A stretch of 28,227 nt of DNA. It comes from Dimorphilus gyrociliatus. Its lineage: Eukaryota > Annelida > Polychaeta > Dinophilidae. The notes below the pieces were generated by a model, which saw nothing but the letters and a program-made list of their open reading frames with translations, was not told where the DNA came from and did not search any database. The stretch covers positions 1 to 28,227 of the forward strand of contig CAJFCJ010000145.1 of the NCBI GenBank assembly GCA_904063045.1. The letters are read 5' to 3'. The number at the start of each line of letters is the position of its first letter. Within the stretch, counting starts at the first letter, position 1. The position numbers and the translations under genes are program-made. Of this stretch, positions 9,979 through 18,262 are shown piece after piece.

Positions 9979-10590
9979 ATCAGATAAGGTATGTATATTA
10001 AAATCGATAGTATTGTCACTATCGTCTGGTATAAAAATTTTCTTTATTCCTTTTCCCGGCTAGAAATTACCTTATTAATTTGTCAAAAAAATGAAAATTA
10101 TGAATAGAACAGCAAAAATTCCCAACGTTACAAAAAACCCTTTCAAATGCCTTTTTGGTTCATTTTTTCTTTTCCTTATCTTTTATACTTATCAGTCTTG
10201 TAAAAAGTATTCTAACACAGTTCATTTAGTCTATTGGCTAGGATGTTTACCTTTGATCTATTTTCTTCTATAAACGTTACTGCTACATCTCTATAATCCA
10301 CAAATTTGTCGGGTTAAATTTTGCCTGTTTTGGTAGTATTTATACGTATTCGTACATTTAATTGGTAATATAATAGCTATAGCTGCATTGTAAAACCGGA
10401 AATGGTAAATAATTATCAAAGTATACGCATACTGATTCATAAAAAATTCCAATTAATCAGCAAATTTACCTTTGAAAAACAATTGATTTTGAAAGCATCG
10501 TATACCATTATAGATGGTATAAAGTCAACTATTTCAACCGGTTAACAATAATACAATGACCTAATTATACAAAACAATGGGAATGGTTAT

Positions 10591-10607
10591 AGGGTTAGGG
10601 TTGGGGT
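10591..10607 (+). repeat. Short interstitial telomere-like repeat (TTAGGG)
   Basis: Reads AGGGTTAGGGTTGGGGT, two near-perfect metazoan telomere units and a variant. Confidence 0.6.
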
Positions 10608-10668
10608 AACCACGAAAAAAAAAATCGATAGCAACCATAATACGAGCCTACCGAAAGTAGGAAAATGA

Positions 10669-10740
10669 ATAACAAAATGGCCTAATATTTAGTTATATAA
10701 TACATTACAAAAATAGTTTAGTCAGTATAGTCTCGTTCCG
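10669..10740 (+). pseudogene. Possible decayed 5' end of a TRIM-LRR gene
   Basis: The bases AATAACAAAATGGCC at 10669-10683 repeat the leader and first codons of the large TRIM-LRR gene almost exactly, but the next codon is TAA. The following bases keep patchy similarity to that gene: a GTTATA-ATA stretch, an A-run, GTTTA, and later GTTCC followed by GAAATGA where the gene has GTTCC and GAAAATGA. This precedes the LRR-only paralogue at 10756. The match is by eye, gapped and short, so it remains tentative. Confidence 0.35.
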
Positions 10741-10755
10741 ATGAAGAAATGAAAA

Positions 10756-12015
10756 ATGGCGAATCTTTCAATATCTTTTCAACGGCAGACTGTATTTTCA
10801 AAGATCTGCAATCAATTGTTAAAATCATCTAATACTCTGAAGAGTGTTACTTTCAATAAGTGTAATATTAATGATAAAGAGGTTCGAGTTATTGCGGAAT
10901 TATTGAACAAATGTTCAAAAATTGAAACCATTAATCTCGGTTATAACGACAATTTAGGAAATGGATTTTCATATATTTGTTTAGAACTTGAAAGATCATG
11001 GAAAACGTTAAAAGAAATTAATTTTTCAGTATGCGATTTGGTCGATTATCAGTGTAGAAGCCTTTGTAGATTAATGGCTAATTGTTGTCATCTCGAAGCA
11101 ATCAGGCTAGAATGGAATAGAAAAATGATGATAAACAATATAGAAAGATTCTGTTTAAATGTTGAAAAATCAGCAAATACTCTAAAGGTAATGGATTTTG
11201 GTTATTGTAATCTAAACGAATTCCACTGCAATTATATTGGTGATTTATTATCTAGTTGCTCAAAAGTTGAAACATTCATTTTAGGCGGAAATACCAAGAT
11301 GAACACTGGCTTTTTGAGTATTTGTCAAGGACTTTGCAATTCATTCAATTGTTTAAAAGAGATTAATTTTGAACATTGTTCTTTAAGTGAAAAGCAATTG
11401 GTGTTTTTTTGTGATCTATTAGAAGGTTGTTGTCGAATTGAAAGAATCAATTTGATGGGAAATGTAAATGTAGGAAAGAATTTAAAGAGAATTTGTGACG
11501 AACTTGAAAAATCTTCAAATGTTTTGAAGGAAATCAATCTTTCATGGTGTAAATTGGAAAATCAACATGCCAGTTACATAGGAGATTTAATAATGAAGTG
11601 TTCAAATATTGAAAGTATCAACTTGGAAAGGAATGAAGATCTTGGAACAGGACCAATGAATATATTCACAAGCTTTGAAAAGTCTGTAGATACTTTGAAG
11701 GAAATCAATTTGTCAAAATGCAATTTATTAATTGATCAAAGTCTATATATTGGAAATTTATTGATGAAATGCTCTAGAATTGAATATATAAATCTATCTT
11801 ATAACAGAAATTTACGGCACGGATGGCTACATATTTTTAAAGGATTTGAACAGTCGGTAAATTCTCTCAAGTACATCAATTTGTCGTATTGTGGAATCGG
11901 CAACAAATATCATAAACGTTTCGGCGATTTCTTATTGGCAAGCCGCCAATTAAAAACTGTATCACTGGAAGGTAATTACGGTATGGATATGATGTGTTCA
12001 TTGATAAGACAGTGA
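10756..12015 (+). CDS. LRR-only paralogue of the TRIM-LRR proteins
   Basis: A 419-residue intronless frame starting at an ATG (10756) and made almost wholly of seven 57-residue units of the same kind as in the two TRIM-LRR genes (CNLNE, IGDLLxxCSxIE, INLxxN, ICxxLEKS). RING, B-box and coiled coil are absent, so it cannot itself act as a RING ligase. It may be a truncated gene kept open, a decoy or partner for the full-length proteins, or a late-stage pseudogene. No frameshift or stop interrupts seven repeats, which argues for recent or continuing constraint. The decayed start at 10677 suggests loss of the front half by deletion. The last unit degenerates near the stop. Confidence 0.8.
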   Translation: MANLSISFQRQTVFSKICNQLLKSSNTLKSVTFNKCNINDKEVRVIAELLNKCSKIETINLGYNDNLGNGFSYICLELERSWKTLKEINFSVCDLVDYQCRSLCRLMANCCHLEAIRLEWNRKMMINNIERFCLNVEKSANTLKVMDFGYCNLNEFHCNYIGDLLSSCSKVETFILGGNTKMNTGFLSICQGLCNSFNCLKEINFEHCSLSEKQLVFFCDLLEGCCRIERINLMGNVNVGKNLKRICDELEKSSNVLKEINLSWCKLENQHASYIGDLIMKCSNIESINLERNEDLGTGPMNIFTSFEKSVDTLKEINLSKCNLLIDQSLYIGNLLMKCSRIEYINLSYNRNLRHGWLHIFKGFEQSVNSLKYINLSYCGIGNKYHKRFGDFLLASRQLKTVSLEGNYGMDMMCSLIRQ

Positions 12016-12292
12016 GAGCTTAGGCCAGTAAATGCAACATCAGATAGGGCTTGCCAATCAATGTTTGGTTGGCAAACACTTAATTAAGCTCAAGACCAAA
12101 CAATTAGGTCTAAAAATTTTACCAATGATGATGATTGATAGATAGTTAGTTAGTTTTTTCACAAATCCTACTCTGGCTAATTGATTGATTGATAGACTGA
12201 TTAAAATAGATAGCGTTTTTTGTTTTTTTTCAATACATATTGTACAAAGTTCAAAAGGCAACTAGGTACATTTTGTTCAAAGACTAATTACC
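12016..12292. other. Short intergenic interval with GATT/GATA simple repeats
   Basis: Contains GATGATGATGATTGATAGATAG and GATTGATTGATTGATAG-type short repeats (about 12125-12200) and otherwise no coding signal. It is the promoter side of the dehydrogenase gene. Confidence 0.5.
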
Positions 12293-13383
12293 ATGAATCT
12301 ATTAACTTTAACAATTCTATTCCTAATTGCCTATATTAGTTTTAAAGTTTACAATTATTACAAGAAATTTTCAACAATTAAGGATTTAAAGTCAAAATAT
12401 GTCCTGATTACCGGATGCGATAGGGGTTTTGGTAAACTTACCGCCGAAAGACTCCATTCCAAAGGTGTTAATGTAATTGCCGGTTGCTTAACTGAGAATG
12501 GAAGAGAGGCGTTAGAAAAGCAAGGAATTCGTAGTATTCTATTAAACGTTACTGACGAACGGAGTATAGATAAGGCGGTTGATTGTGTAAAAGAAATATT
12601 ACCGAAAGGCTTAGGTCTTTGGGGTTTGATAAATAACGCTGGAATCCTAGAATTGATTGCTCCCAACGATTGGCTACAAATATCAGATTATAAGAAAGTA
12701 ATAGACGTCAATACAATTGGTCTAATAGGCGTTACGTTAAAATTCTTACAATTGGTGAAGAAGGAACAAGGTAGAATTGTTAATATGGCTAGTTTAGCTG
12801 GTAGAATAGCACCAGATAGTCTTGGACCTTACACAACGTCAAAATTCGCTGTTGAAGGTTTTACAGATTGTTTAAGGTTTGTTAATGTTGTTTTATTAAT
12901 CGGAAACAAAGAATTTCTTATTCGATAGGAGAGAAATGAAGAAATGGAACGTTTCCGTTCACATAATTGAACCGAATTCATTCAATACAGCGATTATAAA
13001 CGTTGGAGAGAATTTTATTAAAAGATTTCAACAGATAGATGATAAAATTAGACAAGATTACGGAGAAGAATATCCTAAACAATGTAAGAAACTGCAATAA
13101 ATACTGCATTAAATTTTTTCTATATTAATAATTTTTCTATAAATCTACATTTTTAGTTATGGAAATGTATGATAAATTGATTGAATCAACTGTAGCCCAA
13201 GATCTTAGTCCAGTGATTGACGCTTATCTTCATGCAATTTTATCAAGATATCCAAAAATTAGATATACTTGCGGTAAATTTTCCTATATACAAGGTTTAA
13301 TAGGCAGTCACCTACCTGATTGGTTAATTGATTATACGTTGGCTAAGTCAACAACGTTTCCGAAACCTTTAAAAGCTCAATAA
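12293..13383 (+). CDS. Membrane-anchored short-chain dehydrogenase (SDR9C/retinol dehydrogenase-like)
   Basis: Three exons by my model: 12293-12876, 12929-13083, 13157-13383, with GT-AG introns of 52 and 73 bp and closed phases, giving 321 residues. Residues 2-18 are a hydrophobic membrane anchor. The cofactor motif TGCDRGFG (40-47) is close to the TGCDSGFG of the SDR9C group (retinol, 17-beta-hydroxysteroid and 3-hydroxybutyrate dehydrogenases). NNAG is at 114-117, and the catalytic set N140, S167, Y180 and K184 (YTTSK) is complete. It most likely oxidises or reduces a lipid alcohol such as a retinoid or steroid with NAD(P), at the ER or mitochondrial membrane; the substrate cannot be fixed from sequence. 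An AATAAA lies at 13452. Confidence 0.9.
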
Positions 13384-13399
13384 AATATTCAAGATAGGA

Positions 13400-13444
13400 G
13401 ATGATGACGATGATGATGATGAATTTTTGTTGTTGTTGTTGTTA
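13400..13444. repeat. (GAT)n followed by (TTG)n microsatellites
   Basis: An imperfect GAT run at 13400-13422 and a TTG run at about 13427-13442, in the 3' region of the dehydrogenase gene. Confidence 0.8.
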
Positions 13445-13451
13445 CTATAGC

Positions 13452-13457
13452 AATAAA
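13452..13457 (+). terminator. Poly(A) signal AATAAA of the dehydrogenase gene
   Basis: Canonical AATAAA 69 bp after the stop codon, in the right orientation. Confidence 0.5.
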
Positions 13458-13649
13458 TCCCCCTATGAATTATCTATCTGAAATATTCCATCATAAGAGA
13501 AGGTTGTACCACATAATTAATATCTGTCTAACGGTCTATAGACAGTAAATATTTATTTTGGGTAATGAACTATTAATTTCTGTTTGGTGAAGCTTTTTCT
13601 TCATTTACGTCAAGTGAATATACCGCATAGAGGTATTGTCTATTGGCAA

Positions 13650-13669
13650 GTCTCTCTCTCTCTCTCTGT
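13650..13669. repeat. (CT)n microsatellite in GPCR 5' leader
   Basis: About nine TC units end just before the ATG at 13677. The reading frame stays open upstream through it but has no ATG there, so the start is placed after it. Confidence 0.8.
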
Positions 13670-13676
13670 GTCAGAA

Positions 13677-14594
13677 ATGAATAATTCTACTGTAGATTTC
13701 ACTACTGCAAATGTAAAAACCTCCGAGATAGTAATCGTTAATACGTTTTACTTTCTATTCTTTATTCTGGGTGTTACGTTCAATGGTATCGTTTTAATTG
13801 TTATTGTTTATAATTACAAACAACTGAAAGATACTATTGTTATATTTATACCTGCAATTACAATTTGCGATCTATTGACATGCGTTTGGAGTTTGGCAAG
13901 AATGTTTGTAGGATCATTGTATAGATACGAGAGTTTATCACCTCTCTTATGCGTATTTATGAATCTATTTCAATCGATAATCTATGTAGAATCTCAATAT
14001 TTTCTATTGTTTATCTTTATATATAAATATATTATGATTAAATATCCATTTCATTTTGAAAATTATCTCAATTTAAAGAGATCCTTTATCGTTGTTCTAT
14101 CTATTGTATTATTCTCATTTAGCGTATGTCTATTTCCGTCTTATGTAGCGTTTCTTGGTGTTGGAAAGAGCAACATTTGCCAAGGACACATGGCTTATGA
14201 ATACGAATATTATTTAATCTATTTTACATTTTTTCTACCAGTTATTATTGGAAGTTTAATATTTCATATTAAAATATTAAAGATTGCTAAACACCATGCG
14301 CTGGATATTGAAAGGCAGACTAGAAGAATGAAAAACGTTTCTAAATCCTCCAAAGCCACACTTTTCCAATTGTGCTTAATACTTTTTCTATGGTTGGCCT
14401 ATTCAACATGTACAGTTCACTTAATCTATAATTATAATGTTGGCCTAGTTAAATTATTAGCGTGCGTAGATTTTCTCATATTGCTGCAAGCAGTTGTCAA
14501 TCCAGTAATAACAACATTCGGTAATACACCAATAAAAGTAGCAATTATACAATTTTTTAAATTAGAACAAAGTGCCGTGGCTGCCGTTGAATAG
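13677..14594 (+). CDS. Divergent class A (rhodopsin-like) GPCR
   Basis: A 305-residue single-exon seven-helix receptor. The ATG at 13677 is the first in frame, and N-glycosylation site NNST follows at once. TM1 contains the GVTFNG asparagine. TM2 has a leucine-xxx-Asp (ITICDLL). TM3 begins with the conserved Cys (LLCVF), and a partner Cys is in loop 2 (SNICQGH). The usual DRY is YKY (FIYKYIMIKYP), the TM6 CWxP motif reads LWLA without proline, and NPxxY of TM7 reads NPVITTF. These losses are typical of fast-evolving lineage-specific receptors and may alter activation. The ligand is not predictable. An AATAAA follows at 14684. Confidence 0.85.
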   Translation: MNNSTVDFTTANVKTSEIVIVNTFYFLFFILGVTFNGIVLIVIVYNYKQLKDTIVIFIPAITICDLLTCVWSLARMFVGSLYRYESLSPLLCVFMNLFQSIIYVESQYFLLFIFIYKYIMIKYPFHFENYLNLKRSFIVVLSIVLFSFSVCLFPSYVAFLGVGKSNICQGHMAYEYEYYLIYFTFFLPVIIGSLIFHIKILKIAKHHALDIERQTRRMKNVSKSSKATLFQLCLILFLWLAYSTCTVHLIYNYNVGLVKLLACVDFLILLQAVVNPVITTFGNTPIKVAIIQFFKLEQSAVAAVE

Positions 14595-14683
14595 AGAAAA
14601 TTTATGCAAAACAATCAAAAATGTTTGTCACTTAAAGCGTCTTTTTTTTGTATTTTATTGAAAAATATTATTTGAATTGGTGT

Positions 14684-14689
14684 AATAAA
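14684..14689 (+). terminator. Poly(A) signal AATAAA of the GPCR gene
   Basis: Canonical hexamer 90 bp after the stop codon of the receptor gene. Confidence 0.5.
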
Positions 14690-14790
14690 GCAATTTCTAC
14701 AATTTTATGAGAGCGATATTTAACAACAATTGAACAAATTTCAATTCTTTTAAACCATTTGCAGAACTTTCAAGTTCGTGATTGGAAGAT

Positions 14791-14804
14791 CCTAACCCTA
14801 ACCC
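14791..14804 (-). repeat. Short interstitial telomere-like repeat (CCCTAA)
   Basis: Reads CCTAACCCTAACCC, just over two perfect metazoan telomere units on the minus strand. Confidence 0.6.
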
Positions 14805-15120
14805 TGTTTGTTAGTTCCTTGAATGAAACATGAAATAGGCCTTTCGAGTATTCAATCATCAAAGTGGAAATACTGGAAAAAAACCGATTATCCCTAAAAT
14901 TGTATAATCATTAAGGGTAGTATCATCAAGATGTTCGTAAATGGATTAAGATTACTAATAGAGTATTCACCAATCATAAAATATTTCTAACATTCTAAAA
15001 ACTACGAGGTTTGTCAACTTTTAACTCTGGACAAAAATAATCGTACATTCATTTATGATAATAAAGTGAATTAGATCAATTTTTGTATTTTACAATTATT
15101 CCTCTTTAATCTCTTTATTT

Positions 15121-15161
15121 CTCTCTCTCTCTCTCTTTATATATATATATATATATATATT
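15121..15161. repeat. Compound (CT)n(TA)n microsatellite
   Basis: Eight CT units followed by about twelve TA units, 40 bp upstream of the AChBP start. Confidence 0.9.
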
Positions 15162-15200
15162 TAAATGACATGCATTCAGCATTGACAATTCATAAACACG

Positions 15201-16131
15201 ATGACTAAATGGTTTGTATTTGCGTTTGATCTTCTGCTTGTTTTTCAAGCATATTCAAGTAATACGTAAGTTTTCATTATGGTTTTATCCCCTTTGTTAC
15301 ACTTTATTCTTTCTAAAAATGAAAACAATGCAGGAATGAAATACATAAGAATTTATTAATTGACTACAACAAGTATTTGAAACCTTCTGGACAAGTTAAT
15401 GTCTCTTTTGGACTCACTTTGAATAGAATAATATCTATTGAGAAGGATATTGTAGCTTTTAATATATGGGAAACGTTTGTAAGTTTTTAAATGCATTTCA
15501 TCATAGACAGAGATTCTAGAGTATTGAATTGTATTATACACTGTATATAGGTTTGGAAAGATTCTAGATTATCCTGGTCCCGAGAGGCGTATAACTTAAG
15601 TGATATTCGTATACCTCCCAATCAAATTTGGACTCCTGATATTGTACTTTACAACAAGTAAAATCGTCATTATTTTCCAGTTCAAATGTTTGTCATACTG
15701 TTCAATCTTTTTGACAGAGCAGACAAAGGTTATCAACTTTCAGACGTTTCCTTAGTAATCTATATTGACGGAAATATTTTTTACGTCAATCCAAAGTTGA
15801 ATAAAGTAATTTCATTAATTTTAATAATCATAAATACTAAATTAATTAATTTTCACTTAATCCAATTCAGGTCAAATGTGAATTGAATAAATTAGAAAGA
15901 GGAGATGAATATAATTGCACATTTAAATATGGATCATGGACTTATACCGGAAATGATATGGGTTTAAAAGAATACAACAAAGGAAAGATAGATTTAAGTT
16001 CTTACGATGGTAAACATAAAATCGTTTCGAATGAAGGAAAAGTCAATGTAAAAGTGTATGAATGTTGTCCTGAATCTTTTACAGATATTACGTATAATCT
16101 AAGATTTTTTAAACAAAGGAAAAATGTATAG
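15201..16131 (+). CDS. Acetylcholine-binding protein (soluble Cys-loop ligand-binding domain)
   Basis: Five exons by my model: 15201-15265, 15334-15478, 15551-15657, 15718-15805, 15871-16131; GT-AG introns of 60-72 bp; phases close to 221 residues. A signal peptide (about 1-20) precedes a complete nicotinic ligand-binding domain: FGLTLNRII, NIWETFVWKD (loop D Trp), WTPDIVLYN (loop A Tyr), GSWTY (loop B W158) and YECCPESF (loop C, Y198 and vicinal C200/C201). The Cys-loop runs C138 to C151 with 12 residues between and lacks the FPFD motif; ion-channel subunits have 13, AChBPs 12. The protein stops right after the last beta strand, and no transmembrane exons fit before the opposing gene 110 bp on. 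This is the AChBP design: a secreted pentamer that binds acetylcholine in the synaptic cleft or haemolymph. The second loop C tyrosine is F205 here. Confidence 0.85.
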
Positions 16132-16168
16132 AAATATTACAAAAACATTTTCATTTATCTTCATAAAA

Positions 16169-16174
16169 AATAAA
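16169..16174 (+). terminator. Poly(A) signal AATAAA of the AChBP gene
   Basis: Hexamer 37 bp after the stop codon. It supports transcript ending here, without transmembrane exons. Confidence 0.55.
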
Positions 16175-16241
16175 AGTGATAGAGTGTGCATTGTTCAAAA
16201 TTTTAAGCCTATTATTTAGAAGGAAAAGGTGACAAACAAGT

Positions 16242-17141
16242 TTAACATTTAGGTGAAAAAAATTTGATTAAATTCTTTCTAAATGATACTTGGAATAAAA
16301 TGTAGATAAAGAAATTTGAAGAATTATTAATAAGATATAAATGATGTAGAATTAAATTTGTTGGTAATATTGAAGTAATTTCAAAGGCAACTGGAAACCA
16401 ACTGAGTAGATATACTGTTGTAACGCCAAACAGCATTATTGCAGTTTTAATACTTTTAGTAAAACGTTGAAAATCTGTTTTCATGTTATCTTGAATATTA
16501 ATTTGATTTTTCTTCAATTTTATACTCCTTAGGAAGACTACTTTAAAAATTAAGCCATAAATTGAATACAAGATAATCAGAGCCGATATAAAAACGAAAA
16601 AGATAAGGTGTCTATGAACTTTAAAAACTAATCCAGGTACTGGAAAACAATTCTTCAATGTGCAACCATCGTATCTTTTACCATTTCTGACTTTGTATAA
16701 TAAAGCGTTAAATGCCCCAGCAACCAATCCTGATAATCCAATTGATATAAACATGTTCTTGATATGCTTTTCATAAAGTCTTGTAAATGGTCTACAAATA
16801 CAAAACCACCTTTCAATAGCAACAAATACAAAGGTAAATGATGAGCTAACCAACAGAAAATGATAGAGAAACATAGTAATTTTGCAAATGATGGTATTTT
16901 TAATAAAACCAAATTCCAGAATTATAATATAAGGACCACAAGATCCACATATGACTATATCAATAATTGCTATACCTTTTATAAATAGATCATTAGGATT
17001 AAAGGTTTTTTTGAAATCATAAAAAAATAATATTAGAAAATTTGAAATTATTCCAGTGATTATTGTTATTAAAACATAAATTAAAAATGGAATAAATTGC
17101 ATTAAATCTATTCCAGTTTTGCAGAATGTTCCATTTTTCAT
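16242..17141 (-). CDS. Class A (rhodopsin-like) GPCR, peptide-receptor-like
   Basis: A 299-residue seven-helix receptor, convergent with the AChBP gene. The first in-frame ATG is at 17141; a pyrimidine-rich stretch ending TTTGCAG just upstream could be a splice acceptor, so a 5' exon is possible. The N-terminus has an NGT glycosylation site. TM1 carries GIISN, TM2 has AIIDIV with the conserved Asp, and TM3 starts with a Cys (TIICKI) and ends in ERW in place of DRY (AIERWFCICRPF). Loop 2 has Cys residues (GCTLKNC), TM6 has SWFP for CWxP, and TM7 has SNFFIY for NPxxY. Helix 8 (KNLIKFF) closes the protein. The layout resembles invertebrate peptide receptors; the ligand is unknown. Confidence 0.85.
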   Translation of the reverse strand: MKNGTFCKTGIDLMQFIPFLIYVLITIITGIISNFLILFFYDFKKTFNPNDLFIKGIAIIDIVICGSCGPYIIILEFGFIKNTIICKITMFLYHFLLVSSSFTFVFVAIERWFCICRPFTRLYEKHIKNMFISIGLSGLVAGAFNALLYKVRNGKRYDGCTLKNCFPVPGLVFKVHRHLIFFVFISALIILYSIYGLIFKVVFLRSIKLKKNQINIQDNMKTDFQRFTKSIKTAIMLFGVTTVYLLSWFPVAFEITSILPTNLILHHLYLINNSSNFFIYILFQVSFRKNLIKFFSPKC

Positions 17142-17504
17142 CACAACCAACTGCAAATTCAAAAAGAAAATCGAAAATATATACTGTATAAAATTGGTTT
17201 TATACTGCAAAAGTAAGTAAACAATCTGTGACGTAACGGAAAGTTTTCTAATGTTTTTTTTAATGTATAGATTAAAGTGGGAAGAAGCTATTGTATTCTT
17301 ACTTTGATGTAGTATCTAATAAAATTACTCTTAATTAGACACAATTAGGCAAGATAGCAGACACTGTACAAAGTTGTTTTTAAAGTTACTATAAGCTCTT
17401 TACACACCTTGGCAGGTAGATAGAACACTTGTAACACTTGCGTTTTTTCCTAAATATAGCTTTGTAAGTCAGATTGTTATCAGTTGTGATAAGAACTTCC
17501 GGCT
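17142..17504. other. Intergenic interval upstream of the minus-strand GPCR
   Basis: AT-rich, no gene seen. It may contain a 5' non-coding exon of the GPCR. Its right end carries an ETS-type promoter motif. Confidence 0.4.
17494..17504 (-). promoter_or_regulatory. ETS-family core promoter motif (AGCCGGAAGTT)
   Basis: The minus strand reads AGCCGGAAGTT, the extended GGAA site favoured by GABP/ETS factors in housekeeping promoters. It directly abuts the ATGGCC at 17505, as expected of a gene with a very short leader. Confidence 0.3.
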
Positions 17505-17762
17505 ATGGCCATTGAAGGTAAAGCTCTCTCCTTCTCTCTCTCTCTCTCTCTCTCTCTCATTCAATAAGCGATAATTGACAAAAATATGCATTCTGTTTTT
17601 AGAACACATTTGGATGTAGGATTCAGAGTTTCACCTCAAGACTATAAAAAAATGAATGGTCTTATTGATAACATTGCCAAAAAAAGAATACATAAGATTA
17701 CCAGAAAAGTAGCAGAAAAGCTTCAACTGGCATTAATGGATACATTTTCAAGGCATCTATAA
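17505..17762 (+). CDS. Candidate two-exon micropeptide gene (51 residues)
   Basis: Joining 17505-17517 to 17620-17762 (intron GTAAAG...GATGTAG, 102 bp) gives an unbroken 51-residue basic protein that starts MAIEGFRVSPQDYKK and ends TFSRHL. The second exon is strongly helical with alternating basic and hydrophobic residues. An alternative is an unspliced 58-codon frame from an ATG at 17586 to the same stop. I do not recognise the protein. Support comes from the closing phase, a plausible donor and pyrimidine-rich intron, and the ETS motif at the start. Against it are its short length and an acceptor without a strong pyrimidine tract. Confidence 0.35.
17524..17559. repeat. (CT)n microsatellite
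   Basis: CTCTCTCC followed by about twelve TC units, within the proposed intron of the micropeptide gene. Confidence 0.85.
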
Positions 17763-18262
17763 AGAACAGAGTTGGAGACCAATGTTGATTGATAGATGTC
17801 AATGATGTATTGAAATCTGAAATACCTACTTGACCAAATTAATCAATATTAAGATGGAGTTATAACCCTATTTACTATCATCCTGGCCACATATCCCAGA
17901 TATTCAATGTAGATATAAAAATGTAAAATTGTTTTTTAGCTAAGCCTAACAGACAAGCAAACCATTAAAATATGATATAGTTGGCACAAGTCCAAAACTT
18001 TAAAAAGTTAAGGTTGTTCACCTCTTATTATTTTGGCTGGTATCTCTAACAGGGGACCGAGAAAATAATATCCTAAAGGGTAGACTTTTTAGAGTTAGAT
18101 TAGGGACAATTTTAGGGTTAAAATATTGAAATTACTTTTCTTTAGCCTAAAATTAAACTGAGAATTAGGAAGAACAAAAGGAAGGTAAATTTGTTTATTG
18201 GTAGGGTTAGGATGAAAATCCAACAACTAGGGCATTTTTCTTTTCACACCAGCAATAATATA
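17763..18262. other. Gene-free interval
   Basis: No open frame of interest. Short TTAGGG-like words occur (TAGGGTTAGG at 18202-18211, TTTAGGGTTAAA at about 18112). The TA at 18261-18262 is the target site of the adjoining transposon. Confidence 0.5.

Larger units (their letters stand above)
9709..10755. other. Intergenic interval between the Ig gene and the LRR-only gene
   Basis: Holds divergent upstream regions. It contains a (TA)n run (9944-9974), a telomere-like AGGGTTAGGGTT stretch (10591-10607) and a possible decayed TRIM-LRR start (10669-10740). An ATG-initiated 60-codon frame at 10091-10273 has a hydrophobic segment but no homology that I recognise; I do not call it a gene. Confidence 0.5.
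14595..15200. other. Intergenic interval upstream of the AChBP gene
   Basis: Contains the poly(A) signal of the GPCR, a CCTAACCCTAACCC telomere-like stretch (14791-14804) and (CT)n/(TA)n microsatellites (15121-15161). No coding or RNA gene signal seen. Confidence 0.5.

Noticed and set aside
10091-10273. 60-codon ATG frame with a hydrophobic segment
   Set aside because: Short, low-complexity AT-rich composition, no motif, no signal of splicing to neighbours; compatible with chance.
15686-15886. 66-codon plus-strand frame
   Set aside because: It spans an intron, exon 4 and another intron of the AChBP gene in the exon's own frame; the intronic parts are not coding.
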